A DNA stretch of 64,000 bases from Thozetella sp. PMI_491. Its lineage: Eukaryota > Ascomycota > Sordariomycetes > Chaetosphaeriales > Chaetosphaeriaceae. A model generated the notes under the pieces. It saw only the letters and a list, made by a program, of their open reading frames with translations, had not been told where the DNA came from and did not search any database. This document shows positions 1-10,995 of this stretch, one piece after another. The stretch spans positions 8,537-72,536 of the forward strand of contig MU270064.1 of assembly GCA_021432635.1 (NCBI GenBank), written 5' to 3'. The position numbers were made by a program, and so were the translations under genes. Positions within the stretch are counted from its first letter, which is position 1. Each line of letters begins with the position of its first letter.

Positions 1-624
1 AGGTCTAGGGCCAAGGAGACGATAGATGGGCTAATTGCTATTCGTTCCGGCCAAAATTGGCCGCTAGGGCAGCGACGGTTGGTCCCCGCATTTCGCTTAG
101 CGCTCCATGGTCTCGTGCCACGGACGCCCAGGCCGCTCCAGGTTCCCACAGGCTACCAACAATCCCAAGCCCATCCCAGCAATCCTGCCGAGGGGCCACT
201 CGAAGGGGCGAGGGAGAGAGTGCACGGAGGTTAGGGGAAGGAGGGGGGAAGGGCGCGTGCAACCCAACGGGAAAAGAGGTCACCTCGACGAATATTACAG
301 TATGCCCTATCATTTGCCCCCACCCCACCTTCGCTCCTGCAGATACGCTTCTGCCGCTCCTTCTATGTAACGTCACATAACACTACATAACACGGGTGTC
401 GCGACCGCGCCGCGGTGCCAGAAGTTCGTCCTCGTGTCCTCTGCGATCCATTCCGTTTTAAAACAGAACGTTGGGGTCGAGGTACGGTTCGTTTTGTTTT
501 AATAACCCGCTGCCGCCAATTGAAATATTGCCGTCCACCTTTCCAACAGGGCGGTATTACCCCAAGCTAGCATCCTCGGACTAACCTCACCCACCTTGAT
601 CCGCACAAACAAGGTCATCCGGCA
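1..624. other. Intergenic, upstream of the UNC93-like gene
   Basis: No supported gene is seen here. The short overlapping open frames on both strands have no family resemblance and overlap one another. The stretch is the presumed promoter and 5' leader of the gene starting at 625. Around 200-260 it is purine-rich, and T/C-rich stretches lie at 480-600, as is common just upstream of strongly expressed fungal genes. Confidence 0.5.
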
Positions 625-2331
625 ATGTCTGCGACCGACGAGAAGGCCGCCAAGCTCGGCCCCGAGGCCGACGCCACCCCGGCCCACGAGCCGGAGTCGG
701 TCGACGCGGCCGTGCTCCCCAGCGGATGGAAGTACAAGCGCATCAGCCTCTTCGGCAAGCTGATGCCATGGTATGCCTCGCCCAAGATCCAGCTCGGCTT
801 GGTCGCCTTTGTCTGCTTCATGTGCCCCGGCATGTTCAACGCCCTCGGTGGTCTGGGAGGTGGTGGTAAGGCCGATGCTACGCTGGCCGACAACATGGTG
901 AGTTTCAGCCCAATGGCGGCCTGCAAGCCTGCAAAGACCCCTCGCTCACCTCGATGCCTGCGGTAGAACACCGCTCTGTACAGCGCCTTCGCCATCTTCG
1001 GCTTCTTCGGTGGCACTTTCGTCAACAAGCTGGGTATCAAGTGGACGCTGGCTTTCGGAGGCATCGGCTATGGTATCTACGCCATTGCCCTGCTGGTGTC
1101 GGTTCACACGGAAGTTCAGGGCTTCAGCCTCTTCGCCGGTGTCTTGCTCGGTGTCTGCGCCGGTCTGCTGTGGACTGCGCAGGGCACCATCATGATCTCG
1201 TACCCGCAGGAGAACCAGAAGGGCCAGTACTTTGCCTGGTTCTGGGGTATCTTCAACATGGGCGCCGTGATCGGCAGTCTGGTAAGCTTTTAGCCCCTGC
1301 TGATTTCGACCGCATTGGTTCGTCTTGGCGCCACCTGCTGACAGGCCTACCTAGATTCCCCTCGGAGAGAACATCAACACCAAGGGCAACGTGACGGTCA
1401 GCGACGGCACCTACATCGGATTCATCGTCCTCATGTTCTTCGGCGCCATCCTTGCCCTCCTGCTCTGCAACGCTGAGGATGTCGTTCGCAAGGATGGCTC
1501 TCGCGTCATTCTGATGAAGAACCCCACTTGGCAGAGCGAGCTCTACGGCCTGTACGAGACGCTCAGGTTTGAGCCTTTCGTGATCCTCCTCTTCCCCATG
1601 TTCTTCTGCTCCAACTGGTTCTACACCTACCAGTTCAACGCCGTCAACGGTGCCTACTTCAACACCCGGACCAAGCCCCTCAACAGTCTCCTGTACTGGA
1701 CCGCCCAGATTATTGCCGCGGCCATCTGGGGATACGCTCTGGACTCTGAGCGCCTGTCCCGCAGTATGCGCGCAAAGATCGCTCTGGGCGTTCTCTTCGT
1801 TCTCACCTTCGCAATCTGGGGCGGTGGTTATTCTTTCGAGAAGACCTACACCCGTGAGACCGTCGCGGCCGAAGACTTCCACTTCACCGACTGGACCGAC
1901 AGCAACTACGTTGGACTGATGTTCCTGTACATGTTCTATGGTCTGTTCGACGCTGCCTGGCAGGCCACCGTCTACTGGTAAGTCTACGCACTTTTTCAAC
2001 TCGAACCCTAGGGCCCTGCTAACCAACCGAAAGGTTCCTCGGAGCCCTCTCCAACTCGGGCCGTCGCTCTGCCAACTTCGTCGGCTTCTACAAGGGTATC
2101 CAGTCCGTTGGTACCGCCATCGTGAACAACCTCGACGCTCGCAAGCTCTCGTTCGAGGCCGAATTCATCAGCAACTGGGCTCTTCTCGGCGCCGCCCTCG
2201 TCTTTGCTGCTCCCGTCATTCTCCTCAAGATCCGCGACCACGTTGCTGCGGAGGAAGATCTGAAAGGCACCGACGAGACCCTCGAGGATGTGCTGCCAGC
2301 CGGCCATCCCGAGAAGGCGGGCGAGGTATAA
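625..2331 (+). CDS. UNC93-like (DUF895) MFS membrane protein
   Basis: Four exons (625-897, 967-1281, 1355-1977, 2034-2331) join in frame to a 502-residue protein. After a hydrophilic N-terminus of about 50 residues it has roughly 11-12 hydrophobic segments. The run through MFNALGGLGGGG, then an AFAIFGFFGG segment and the WTAQGTIMISYP stretch are typical of fungal DUF895/UNC-93-like proteins. These are MFS-fold plasma-membrane proteins whose substrate is unknown; the animal UNC-93 is linked to potassium channels. The tail (from about residue 475) is acidic and cytosolic. Codon choice is strongly C-ending, unlike most genes in the window, which suggests high expression. The same bias produces a long but spurious antisense frame. 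All three introns have GT-AG ends. Family assignment is good; function is open. Confidence 0.86.
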
Positions 2332-3150
2332 TGGGCAGAAGACCGCGATAATGCGGATAAAATGTATAGGACATAGCTTATTAAAACACTCATGCTACTG
2401 AGTTTGAGCGGTTCTGTATATTCCAGAGACTCGGAACTCTACCGGGTCTCGTTGCAATAGCATTGGCAGCCCCGTGGGCTCGATATTGCGGGGGATGTAA
2501 TGAGCTTTGTGCATAATATATTCTTACGATCTCTCTAAGAAGGTCCTCAACACTTAATACATCGTGTAAAACGTCCAGGTGGCGCTACACTCGCTCTTCA
2601 GCGTCACGACAAAAGTCAACAGACGCCTTTCTCGCCCGTCAGATGTGAAGCACGTCTAGGCTGTAGAAGAATAGGAATGTCCCAGTCAGCAGATATCTGT
2701 GATGTCAGTTTTGGAGCACCCTGGAGGCTAGTTGGAGAAGGTCAGTGCTTAAGATTGTCCCTCGCTCGATGCAAGAGCCTCAACTAGTGGGCACGATGCC
2801 GAGAGGTAAGGCTGTGGCACGGCTGCGGGACCAATTATAGATATCTACCTTAGCTGGAGGAAACCTTGTCTTCGCAAATGCCTTGGAGATCAATATAGCC
2901 TAAATTGTATCTCGGCCGCAAGCAAGGATGTGGGCCTGTAGCCAGACTACCTACCCAAGGCAAAGTAGGTAGTTACTCAGGCAGCTTGGTAGACAACATC
3001 ATAATCCCTGATACGCGAAGAGTCCTTATGTGCAACAACTTTAACTGCTAGATTGATTTTGTGTCATCATGATCTACTTACACGGCCGCCCCCTCGTTGT
3101 CTTCGGCTATTTACCTCGGCACTCGCTCATGAACAAGACGCAACGCTTGC
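2332..3150. other. Intergenic between convergent genes
   Basis: This is the 3' flank of the UNC93-like gene and of the secreted protein gene on the other strand. No credible ORF is seen. It holds a perfect 9-bp inverted repeat (2946-2954 and 2965-2973) with a 10-base spacer. Confidence 0.5.
2946..2973. repeat. 9-bp inverted repeat (possible hairpin)
   Basis: ACTACCTAC at 2946-2954 is followed after 10 bases by its exact reverse complement GTAGGTAGT at 2965-2973. It lies between two convergent genes, about 600 bases past one stop and 180 past the other. It could form a hairpin in either transcript, but no function is shown. Confidence 0.4.
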
Positions 3151-4173
3151 CTAGCAGCCGCCCTCGATCCGGCACACTGGGGACCGCACCAAGTTCTTCT
3201 CGTCCAATCCACGCACAGCGCCTCTGGCTTGCCTCATCTTGGGCACGTTCGAGCCTGAGCAGCGGAGAGAGCAATACGTTTGACCCGTAGGGTAGCGTAC
3301 GCATGTGAACCCAGCCCCGCAATCAGAATCATGCTGGCAAGTGAACAGACTCAGCGTATACTGGTCGCAAGCGCCAAAGCCGTCATTATCTAGGTCGCAG
3401 TAGCAATTGCTAGCACAACCTCCTCTGCCTGCGATATCTTGGTTGGCTGAGTTGTAGGAGCAGGACAAGTAAGCGTCGCAAATGCCGTTGTTGCAGCTGT
3501 GACTGCTCGGACACTAGTAGCTTCGAGTTAGACACCTTTCCTACATAGAGACACGACCCTATTGGTCCGGAAACGGATACTCACGGCGTTACCGCACGCG
3601 CCACAGTTGTTCGAGTCGCCCTGGAGGCTCTTGCAGGAACCTCCGCACATGGTCAACCCCGCCGAGCATACCGTCACTGTGGCAACTGTGGCAGTAACGG
3701 TCACGACAGGAGTCGGGGCCGTGGAGGTTGTCAATGTAATACCCAAGCACGAGCAAGCACTCGAGTAGGCGCTGGCGTCAGGGCAAGCAGTTGCGTATTC
3801 CGGCTTTGAACTGGGTGACACAGTGACCTGACGAGCCGCCATCTGGTGCTCTGCTCGCTTTTCCGGCTGACCGACTGTGACAGTTGCCGTAGCACTTACG
3901 GTGGACGTCCTAGGGTTGCCTCATGTTAGCGGAATGATACAACAAGAAGGGCCCTGTGGAGTACGGCAGGGCGAGGAACAGGAATGAGGCCTACGATGTG
4001 GCTGGCGTCACGGTGACCAGCATGTAGCTCGAGCAATCGGTCATGCGGCTGGCCAGGTCTGGGGTAAGAACCTTGGCCGTGCCTCGGATCTGACGGAGGC
4101 AGTTATTCGCATTGCAGTCTGCCAGCGCGCCCGTCAGGCCGACTAGCGGGAGAAGAATAGGAGAAAGTTTCAT
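3151..4173 (-). CDS. Secreted cysteine-rich protein, unknown function
   Basis: Three exons on the minus strand (4173-3995, 3909-3585, 3513-3151) join in frame to 288 residues. The first 18 residues form a clear signal peptide ending in ALA before DCNANNC. The middle is Thr/Val-rich with VTVTATVATVTV-type repeats, likely O-glycosylated. The C-terminal half has many Cys residues, including CGGSCKSLQ followed by NNCGACGNAC, a pattern frequent in fungal secreted proteins; the second intron interrupts it. The signal peptide and Cys spacing point to an extracellular or wall protein. I do not recognise a specific function. A TATA-like element lies about 110 bases upstream of the start. The last 40 residues are poorer in Cys, so a small 3' intron cannot be excluded. 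Confidence 0.75.
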
Positions 4174-5360
4174 CGCGAGAGGTTTGGGTTGGATATTGGT
4201 CTTGAAGGAGATAGGATTCCCAATTTGCAGCTTGTAAAAGGGTCTGCTGAATGTTCTCCCGTAGACGCCGGGATGGCATGCTTTTTATATCCATTCCATC
4301 ACACCCCCTTTTCTATCTCTACCTTCACCGTCTCCTCAACTTCTCATAATTACCTCTAGTCCCTGGTCCACTAATGGCAGCAGGGTGAGTCACAAAACCC
4401 AATAGATACCGGTCATCAATGCCACAGCTGGGATTGACTTGCAGTACAAGCCTAAACCGCTGGGTAGTTCTGAGCTGAAGGCTTACCGACTAGGATCCAG
4501 ACCCAGTGACCTGGCATTCAGGGGTAGCAGGCGGGGAAGATAGAAGAATTCGTTGGCCGGCGCGCGACAATATTGTTGTTCTGCATTAAGGCTGACGGGT
4601 GGAAAAGCTCCGGGGCTAGAGCTGGCCACGCCTCAAAGCCTTGGCAGATAGGCTGAGGGCAGCCCGTTTGCGGGGAAGCCGGTAGGGCAATGCAACGGTC
4701 GGAAGCGCATTAGCCCCAAGTGGCTGGCTGATGGGCTTAGCGCGAAGCTGATCCCAGAGCACTAAGCCTCTTCTAAAGCTTTATTTGCATTATTGGTTTT
4801 AGTAGCTTTGTCTTTTGTCTGTCTGCGGTCCGCGTAGTGACTGGGTAGGAAATTTTCGTGAATTATGTTGAAAACCCGGGCTGATCGAGTTGCTGTAAAT
4901 TGAGCCTCGGTCTGCTGGAAACATGGACCACCCCCCAAATCGGCTTACGGGATCCTGAATTGCCGAAGAATGAAAAGCCGGGCATAGTTGAATGGACTGC
5001 TCGCTACAGATGTTATGAGCACATGTTGGCAGAACACTCCCGGATTCGTTTCTATGAATGTAGATAAAACTCTGTCAGGTCAAACTCCAGCTTGGGTTTC
5101 AGGTAAAACAAAAGGTAAATAAGTCCTTGCGAGAGCTTATTGGTTGCTGATCGGCCTCCCCCCAGTTTCACTCGCCGTCCAACATTAGGTCAATGGTAAC
5201 ACAGTTCTTACTCTTCCAATTCATGTTACGCGCTCTCTCTACGAATCTACTGTAGCAACTTGACCCGATACTGAGCACTCAACGAGGTCACCGCTAGCAA
5301 TGGAGCCATGGGTATGTGCGGGCAATGGACCTTGGAGCGGCCCAAAGGGAACCCAATTGT
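4174..5360. other. Intergenic, promoter side of the secreted protein gene
   Basis: About 1.2 kb without a supported gene. The short frames have no recognisable protein features. It holds the promoter of the gene starting at 4173 and the 3' flank of the regulator ending at 5361. Confidence 0.5.
4282..4289 (-). promoter_or_regulatory. TATA-like box of the secreted protein gene
   Basis: Minus-strand TATAAAAA lies about 110 bases upstream of the start at 4173, a normal distance for a fungal TATA element. No functional evidence. Confidence 0.4.
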
Positions 5361-7069
5361 CTATTCTGCGTCTATTTTTGAGCTAGTAAACCTTGTGTGG
5401 ATATCCACGTTTTCAATCCACTGGGCCCACGGGGTTATATCGGGTGGAGGTATCCCAGGATCAACACTACTGACACCCTGCAAGAGCTTGGCTATACACC
5501 TCCCATCCCACGGGCCCTCCATCACTTTATAAGTCTCTAGGAGATTCAAGGCTCTTATTCGTTGCTCTCGGTTCCTAGAATTTGAAAAAAAGAAGCATAT
5601 CGGCGCGATCAAGGTGCCATCAGTTGTGAAGTCTAATGATGAATCGACCTTTCGAGTAAAGGCAGATGTAGCGTGGTGTACCTTTTCTAGGAAGCTGATC
5701 ATGTTTCCAATGTAAGACTCGGCGTTGATGTTGGAAAACCCGCTGCCTTTCACAGGCATAATTTCGAGGATCGTCTGCATTACCTTGAGCTGCATCCGGT
5801 CGAGCCAGCAACTGGTATTTTCTCGTGTGCCGAGCGGAGGCTCTCCTCGCAATGCCAGAAAAGCCTCGTACTTCTTCTCAATGCCCCGGGCCCGGCGCTG
5901 GAGACAATGGTGCTGCCTCTCGATATCGGCTGATTGCCAAAACCCTGGTTCGTCGCGGTGTTTACCCACTTTCCAGTTGAAGGCCAAAACATCCGTATTC
6001 AGCTTTACCCTCGCTTTATACCCTTGCTCAAGGCTGGTGAAGCGGGCTGGCAAGTCGCTGCCGTCATCATAAGGAGTGGCGGCATACAGACGATGCAGCA
6101 GGGTAAGCGGGACGGCGTGCGAGAAGAGATGCTCGGAGATTTCTAGCTGACGGTAGGTGTTTACCATGTTCCAGATCTCTTCGTCCGAAGCCAGTCGGCT
6201 GGTTTGAAAGGGTTTGGCCGTAGAGGACGGCGATTTCAAGAACCTTTGACGATAAAGATGTTCGACATCGAGTGTGTTTTCGATGATCTGTATTCCATGT
6301 CGGAGGTGGGCGATCGCGCCACGAAAATTTGATCTCAGGTTCTCAAGGCAGACGAAAACAAGGCAGCAAGCTAGGGCCACGACCGCACCATCTGGATCGT
6401 CGGCAGCGATTCGGCCGCGAAGTTTGCCGATTGCGAGGGTATATTGTCGGACGATGAAGAGTTCTAGCTTTTCGATCGGAAACTGGGTTTTTGGTCGGCG
6501 CTGTAGGATTAGAGCATATTTTGCGTTGATATCCTGCACCTTCATCAGGTGATAGGTTGCGCCAAGCGCTACCAGAGCGTGCCTAAGGGCATCGTCGTGG
6601 TAGGCCAGCCTCGGGGCCCCGGTCATCCAGAAGGACGACCTGTTATGCACATGCAGGGCCACTCCGGCTTCTGTGGCGCTCTTGCATGTGTGGAAAAATC
6701 TCCGCTCCGTTTCGGAGCCGTTAATATCCAATTGAACAGCCGATGAGGGCTTAGGCTCCAAGAGCCTATGTTGTTGCCCCGCGACTGACGTCTGGTTTCG
6801 GAACAGGGTGCGATAACCGTCACAGACCCGGCCACTCGATACACATTTTTTGCACGCGGGCCGTCCTTCATCGCATTTTACTTTGCGTATTCTTTCAAGA
6901 TACCGAATCAGTCGGGCGGTTTCTCTTTCGGGAATGCCAGGGACTTACTTGCTGTCACGTTGGTCAGCTCCGTCACTTCAGGTCTCGTGGAGGGGCAAGA
7001 TATTTACCACGTGATGCAGCCTGTCTTCGTGATCACTCGGCGCTTTTTGGGGGGTTCGGAAGTCTCCAT
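5361..7069 (-). CDS. Zn2Cys6 transcription factor with a 3-nt microexon
   Basis: I model three exons on the minus strand: 7069-7008, 6951-6949 (three bases, CAA) and 6891-5361, giving 531 residues. The N-terminus has a basic PPKKRR nuclear-localisation-like run and then a zinc cluster: TGCITC, KIRKVKC, DEGRPACKKC and VSSGRVC, all six Cys spaced as in the Zn2Cys6 family. The middle exon supplies the last base of the second Cys codon and two bases of the next Lys codon. Without it the flanking exons join to a TGA stop. Both introns are canonical (56 nt and 57 nt). The rest resembles the fungal-specific regulator region found in Zn2Cys6 factors with a short linker. The protein is nuclear; its targets are unknown. 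The neighbouring MFS gene at 8153 is a possible target only by position. Confidence 0.78.
6949..6951 (-). other. 3-nt microexon inside the zinc-cluster codons
   Basis: On the minus strand CAA is flanked by an ACAG acceptor (6955-6952) and a perfect GTAAGT donor (6948-6943). Including it restores Cys-Lys at the CxxC-K-I-R-K motif. Skipping it gives an in-frame stop at the junction. The likely history is insertion of a second intron just after an older intron boundary. Confidence 0.65.
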
Positions 7070-8152
7070 CGCTACTTTGCAGGATGTGCAGCACCGAGAG
7101 GCTTGAGGTTGGTTTTTCCACATCCAATGCTTGATGTCTAAAAGTATGAAGAGGAGCACATGCGAATGATCTGGCCGATCGCGAAGGGATTCGATGAAGC
7201 ACTGGGGTTTTAGAAGCTCCACTTTCCACGCAGGTCGAGCAAATTGAGAAAAGGGTCATTGGCCTACTAAAAGGGGAGCAAACTGCGATCCGGCCAATGA
7301 GAATCTGCTCCAGGCTTGTTCGGGCTGCCGGCTGCGCCCAGTTGCACGATCCTCTCTGGGCCTTCGTACTAAGATGCTCTAACTACTCTCGCTACTGTAC
7401 CCACTTCCTGTAATCTTACCAAAGCCGATGTGGGTCAGCGTTAGTGCGATCACAAGCCTCCAGGAGCTGTTAGCTTAGTACTAGCAGAACCACATATCAG
7501 CGAGGAAGCAAGAAGGTACAACCTTAATGGGGGATGATGGGCGGTGCTAGACTCGGCAAATACTTGCGATCTTGCATTCAAGCTTCACCCCGGGAAGCCT
7601 CCACCCTCCGGCCGAGCCTGCGAGAACAATGGAAGCCTTTTACTTATAGATGGCTAGACTTCGCTAGTTCGGTAATTCTTTCCATCCTTGTCTGCTTACG
7701 GCTTACATATTATTCCAAGTAGTCGAGGAAGACCGGTTATCACCATCCGGATATCCCCGCCGACAAGATGTCTGCATTGATTGGCTGGCTCGGAGTTTGG
7801 AGACACTACCCTAGCCAAAGCGATGTGTGCTATCTGCTTCTACAGAAGCGTATATACAATTGCCATCGGAACACAGGTTATGTGAAGACAATTTTGTGCG
7901 ATTTTTGCGCGCATTTTCTGGGTCTTCTCGGTGACGAACCTGCTATCTAGCAAACGCATACCAACTACCCAAGCCTTCAACAACCGGTGCTAGTGCATAG
8001 CTGACCTTACATACTCCCACTAACTAGGGACGAATAGAGAATGAAACCTGCATATCAGGTCTGCACTCTGTCTGCTCAAAGGGGATGCGCCGTGGAAACT
8101 GACGGGCCCCATCCAGGACGTTTCCCCCACACCCTTGAGGGAGTTCCAAAAC
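7070..8152. other. Intergenic, divergent promoter region
   Basis: About 1.1 kb between a minus-strand regulator and a plus-strand transporter. No frame with protein-like features was found. It probably holds both promoters. Confidence 0.5.
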
Positions 8153-10098
8153 ATGACGCTGGCAACGCAACATGCTCCAGTTGGCGAAGTAGCACACGAG
8201 CTGTCCTCGGAAGTCGACGGCTATCCGGCGTACGGGATGCAAAAGTATGGGCAGGAGCAACCCATCTCGCCGGATACACCTTTGCAGCTACCGCAATGGA
8301 AGTGGAGCGTCATGATCGCGGGGCTATTCTTGATGATGGCAGTGTTAGGTACGCAAACAGGGCGACCCCGTGGGAAGGCGCAACTGACGTATTGACGGCT
8401 CTAGGTTTTGATAGCAGCAACCTCGCGGACATCCAAATCTCTATCTACGGCGCATTCGGACACATTGACCTCCTCCCCTGGGTCATGGCTGCTTTTTCTC
8501 TAGCGAACGCGGCCGCCGCGCCCCTAATGAAGCGGCTGATGGACATCTCGGACCTTAAGTGGTTCAGCGGAACATCTCTCGGCATTAGCGCGATTGGCGG
8601 CATCGTCAGCGGGTCGTCCAACAATATGGAAACTATGATTGCCGGTCGCTTGATACTGGGTATCGGCATCTCTGGGGCGTACCTGGGGTAGGCAGGGAGG
8701 CATCGTCAACAAGAGAACCATCACACTGACCTGGGATCTAGCATCGTAACCTTGCTAAAACTCATCACGACACCGACTCAGCTAGCGAGAATCAACGGGC
8801 TCGCTGGCGGGGGATTTGCGATTGGGATTTTGCTCGGGCCAGTCATCGGGGCTGCGTTTGCCCGTGCGTCATGAAAGCCCTCCAGCCTGTAGAGAGTTGT
8901 CTGCTAACATATTCCCCGTTCGCGAACCAGAAAATGAGCATACGACGTGGAGATGGGTGTGTTCTTTCACCTACACCTGGAAGCTTGGTGGAGCCAAGGA
9001 GTGCTGACACGGCCCTAGGCTTCCTATATCATCGCGCCGTGGATCGCCGTTATAGTCACCCTCAATTCCATCAGCTTTCCTTCTGTACACCTGAAACCCA
9101 CAGACAACATTGTCCAAGCCTTATTAGAGATTGATTGGATAGGCGAAATCCTGCATATCGCGACGCTGGTTTTGTTCAATACTGGTTGCCTGTTTTCTGG
9201 CACCAGATGGAGCTGGGATTCCGGCTCGGCCATCGCGACCTGGGTCGTTTTCGGCGTTGTGGCCATCGTCTATGGTCTCCAGCAATACTTTTGCTGGTTC
9301 ACCACCTCGGAGCACCGCATATTCCCCGTCGGAATTCTTAGCTGCCGGGTCGGATTCTTAGTCTACGTCGCTACTGCCTGTTCCGCGGCGACCTACGGTG
9401 TCGCCCTCTATTACACCGCCCTCTATTTCGCCTTCACTCATGGTTTCGGCGCTATGCAGTCGGCGGTTCACCTGCTTCCTCTTCTATGTCCTTATATTGT
9501 CTTCGCCCTAATCTCCGGGACCATTCTCCCGCGTATCGGCATTTACCCTGTCTTCTTCCTCCTCGGGGGTATCTTCTTGACGGTCGGATCAGGAGTGATT
9601 ATGGTGGTTAACTACCAAACTTCGACCTCGAACGTCATGGGCTTGCTCACGTTAATTGGCGCCGGCATAGGCACGACCTTCCAGCTCGGCGTGGCTGTGC
9701 TCCCCGTTGCCCTTCCGCCTCACCTGGTGAAAGACTTTGGAATTTTCATGAACCAGGCCCAATACATCCCTATCACAATGGGTCTTTCTCTGGCAGGTTG
9801 TATATACCAGAATGTCGGATTCAACCGCTTGATGAATGCCCTCGATGGCCTAGGTTTCTCTGCCGACGAAGTCCGGGAGGCGCTAGCAGGGCTGAACTCC
9901 CCTATTCTTCAAGGTAAAAACGCGGAAATTGCTGCCATAGCTACGTCGAACTTGGTGGATGTTATTGTCAAGGTTTTCCTCCTAGTCGTGGCAGCCGGGA
10001 TCGTAATGATCCTGAGTGCGTGCGTGATGAAATGGGAGAAGCTGGATTTCCGCACTGAAGCGGAGAAGAATTCGCATCAAGTCCCGCAGACAGCGTGA
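8153..10098 (+). CDS. DHA2-family (14-TM) MFS transporter, efflux type
   Basis: Five exons (8153-8348, 8405-8687, 8742-8863, 8931-8956, 9019-10098) sum to 1707 nt and 568 residues in frame. A cytosolic N-terminus of about 45 residues precedes the first membrane segment. The GRLILGIGISGAYLG segment, the ILLGPVIGAAF antiporter-like motif C, the ENEHTTWRW loop before the next segment, and many hydrophobic helices in the last exon are typical of DHA2 drug:H+ antiporters and TRI12-like fungal pumps. It is expected in the plasma or vacuolar membrane, exporting small organic compounds or siderophore-like molecules. The 26-nt fourth exon is small but its junctions restore the conserved WRW motif. Start 8153 was chosen because the upstream in-frame ATG adds nothing family-like. 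Substrate unknown. Confidence 0.85.
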
Positions 10099-10308
10099 GC
10101 TGGTACTCGAGGTAAAGCCTCACGGTACAGAGGATTAGAAAACGACGAAGTTCTGAGTATAAGTGAGGTGGTCTGAATAGGTTCAGGGAATGGGTGGGCC
10201 TCACGGTTGCAAATCTACTAATTCTATTCTCTTTGCCTCCGGCAATTCCGTTGGCGTAAATAGGCTGCCAAGTTCGGGTAGGATAAACTTGCGGATTTGT
10301 AACTCTAT

Positions 10309-10995
10309 TTAACTTTTTAAAGACCTGGTTGGAAAATATCTGAACCCTACCAACTCTATCTCGACTTCGGGTTTTCGTAGATCTGGCTCCTTCCACGTCT
10401 TGAACTGCTCGAACCCACATTTCTGGAGGACCTTTTGACTCGCAATATTCTCAGAAGTCGTCCAAGTGGCTATCTGCTCTAATACGGGACCATCTACTTT
10501 GTCGGACAATGTCCGAGGGTCGACGGTGATCTCTGTCGGCTCGCGGGATAGCTTGGAATACATATCCAGGAATGCTCGGACAAACTCGGTGGCAAGCCCC
10601 TGGCCCCAGAACTCCTTGCGGAACATGTAGCCAATGCTAGGCCAGCCAAGGAGGGATGAGAGGCTATAGACGCCACCAAGACCAATCATCTCTCCCGTAT
10701 CCTTGAGGCAGATGGTGAAGTTGAAAGTGGTTTCATCTTTTGGCGGGAGGTATGCCTCGATCTTGGGCCTTGTTTCCTCTAAGTCCCTGTCGATTCTGCC
10801 CTGAGGGTTGTTGAGCATGATTTCTGGCTGCGTACGTAATATGTGCAGTCCATGAAGATCTTCAGGAACGATGGCCCGAATGATCAAGCGATCGGTTGTG
10901 ACCACAGGTCGGAGAGAGTTTGGCAACAGCGGGCGAGCAGGAAGGGTGGTCTTTACCGACACCCAGCCTGACTTTGAGCCCATGGACGGTGTCAT
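10309..10995 (-). CDS. GNAT-family N-acetyltransferase (RimJ/RimL type)
   Basis: Single exon, 228 residues. The start may be Met1 or Met5. Family features in order are TTDRLIIRAI (beta strand 1 of Acetyltransf_3), GEMIGLGGVY, PSIGYMFRKEFWGQGLATE (the acetyl-CoA pyrophosphate loop, here with GQGLAT), and TSENIASQKVLQKCGFE, which is the usual N.xS...L.k.GF ending. It transfers an acetyl group from acetyl-CoA to a small amine or protein N-terminus. Substrate is not predictable. About 210 bases separate it from the stop of the convergent MFS gene, so the two share a terminator region. Confidence 0.85.
   Translation of the reverse strand: MTPSMGSKSGWVSVKTTLPARPLLPNSLRPVVTTDRLIIRAIVPEDLHGLHILRTQPEIMLNNPQGRIDRDLEETRPKIEAYLPPKDETTFNFTICLKDTGEMIGLGGVYSLSSLLGWPSIGYMFRKEFWGQGLATEFVRAFLDMYSKLSREPTEITVDPRTLSDKVDGPVLEQIATWTTSENIASQKVLQKCGFEQFKTWKEPDLRKPEVEIELVGFRYFPTRSLKS

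Noticed and set aside
1253-2026. 257-codon antisense frame over the UNC93-like gene
   Set aside because: It is a mirror of strong codon bias; the plus-strand exons give a family match and clean splice sites.
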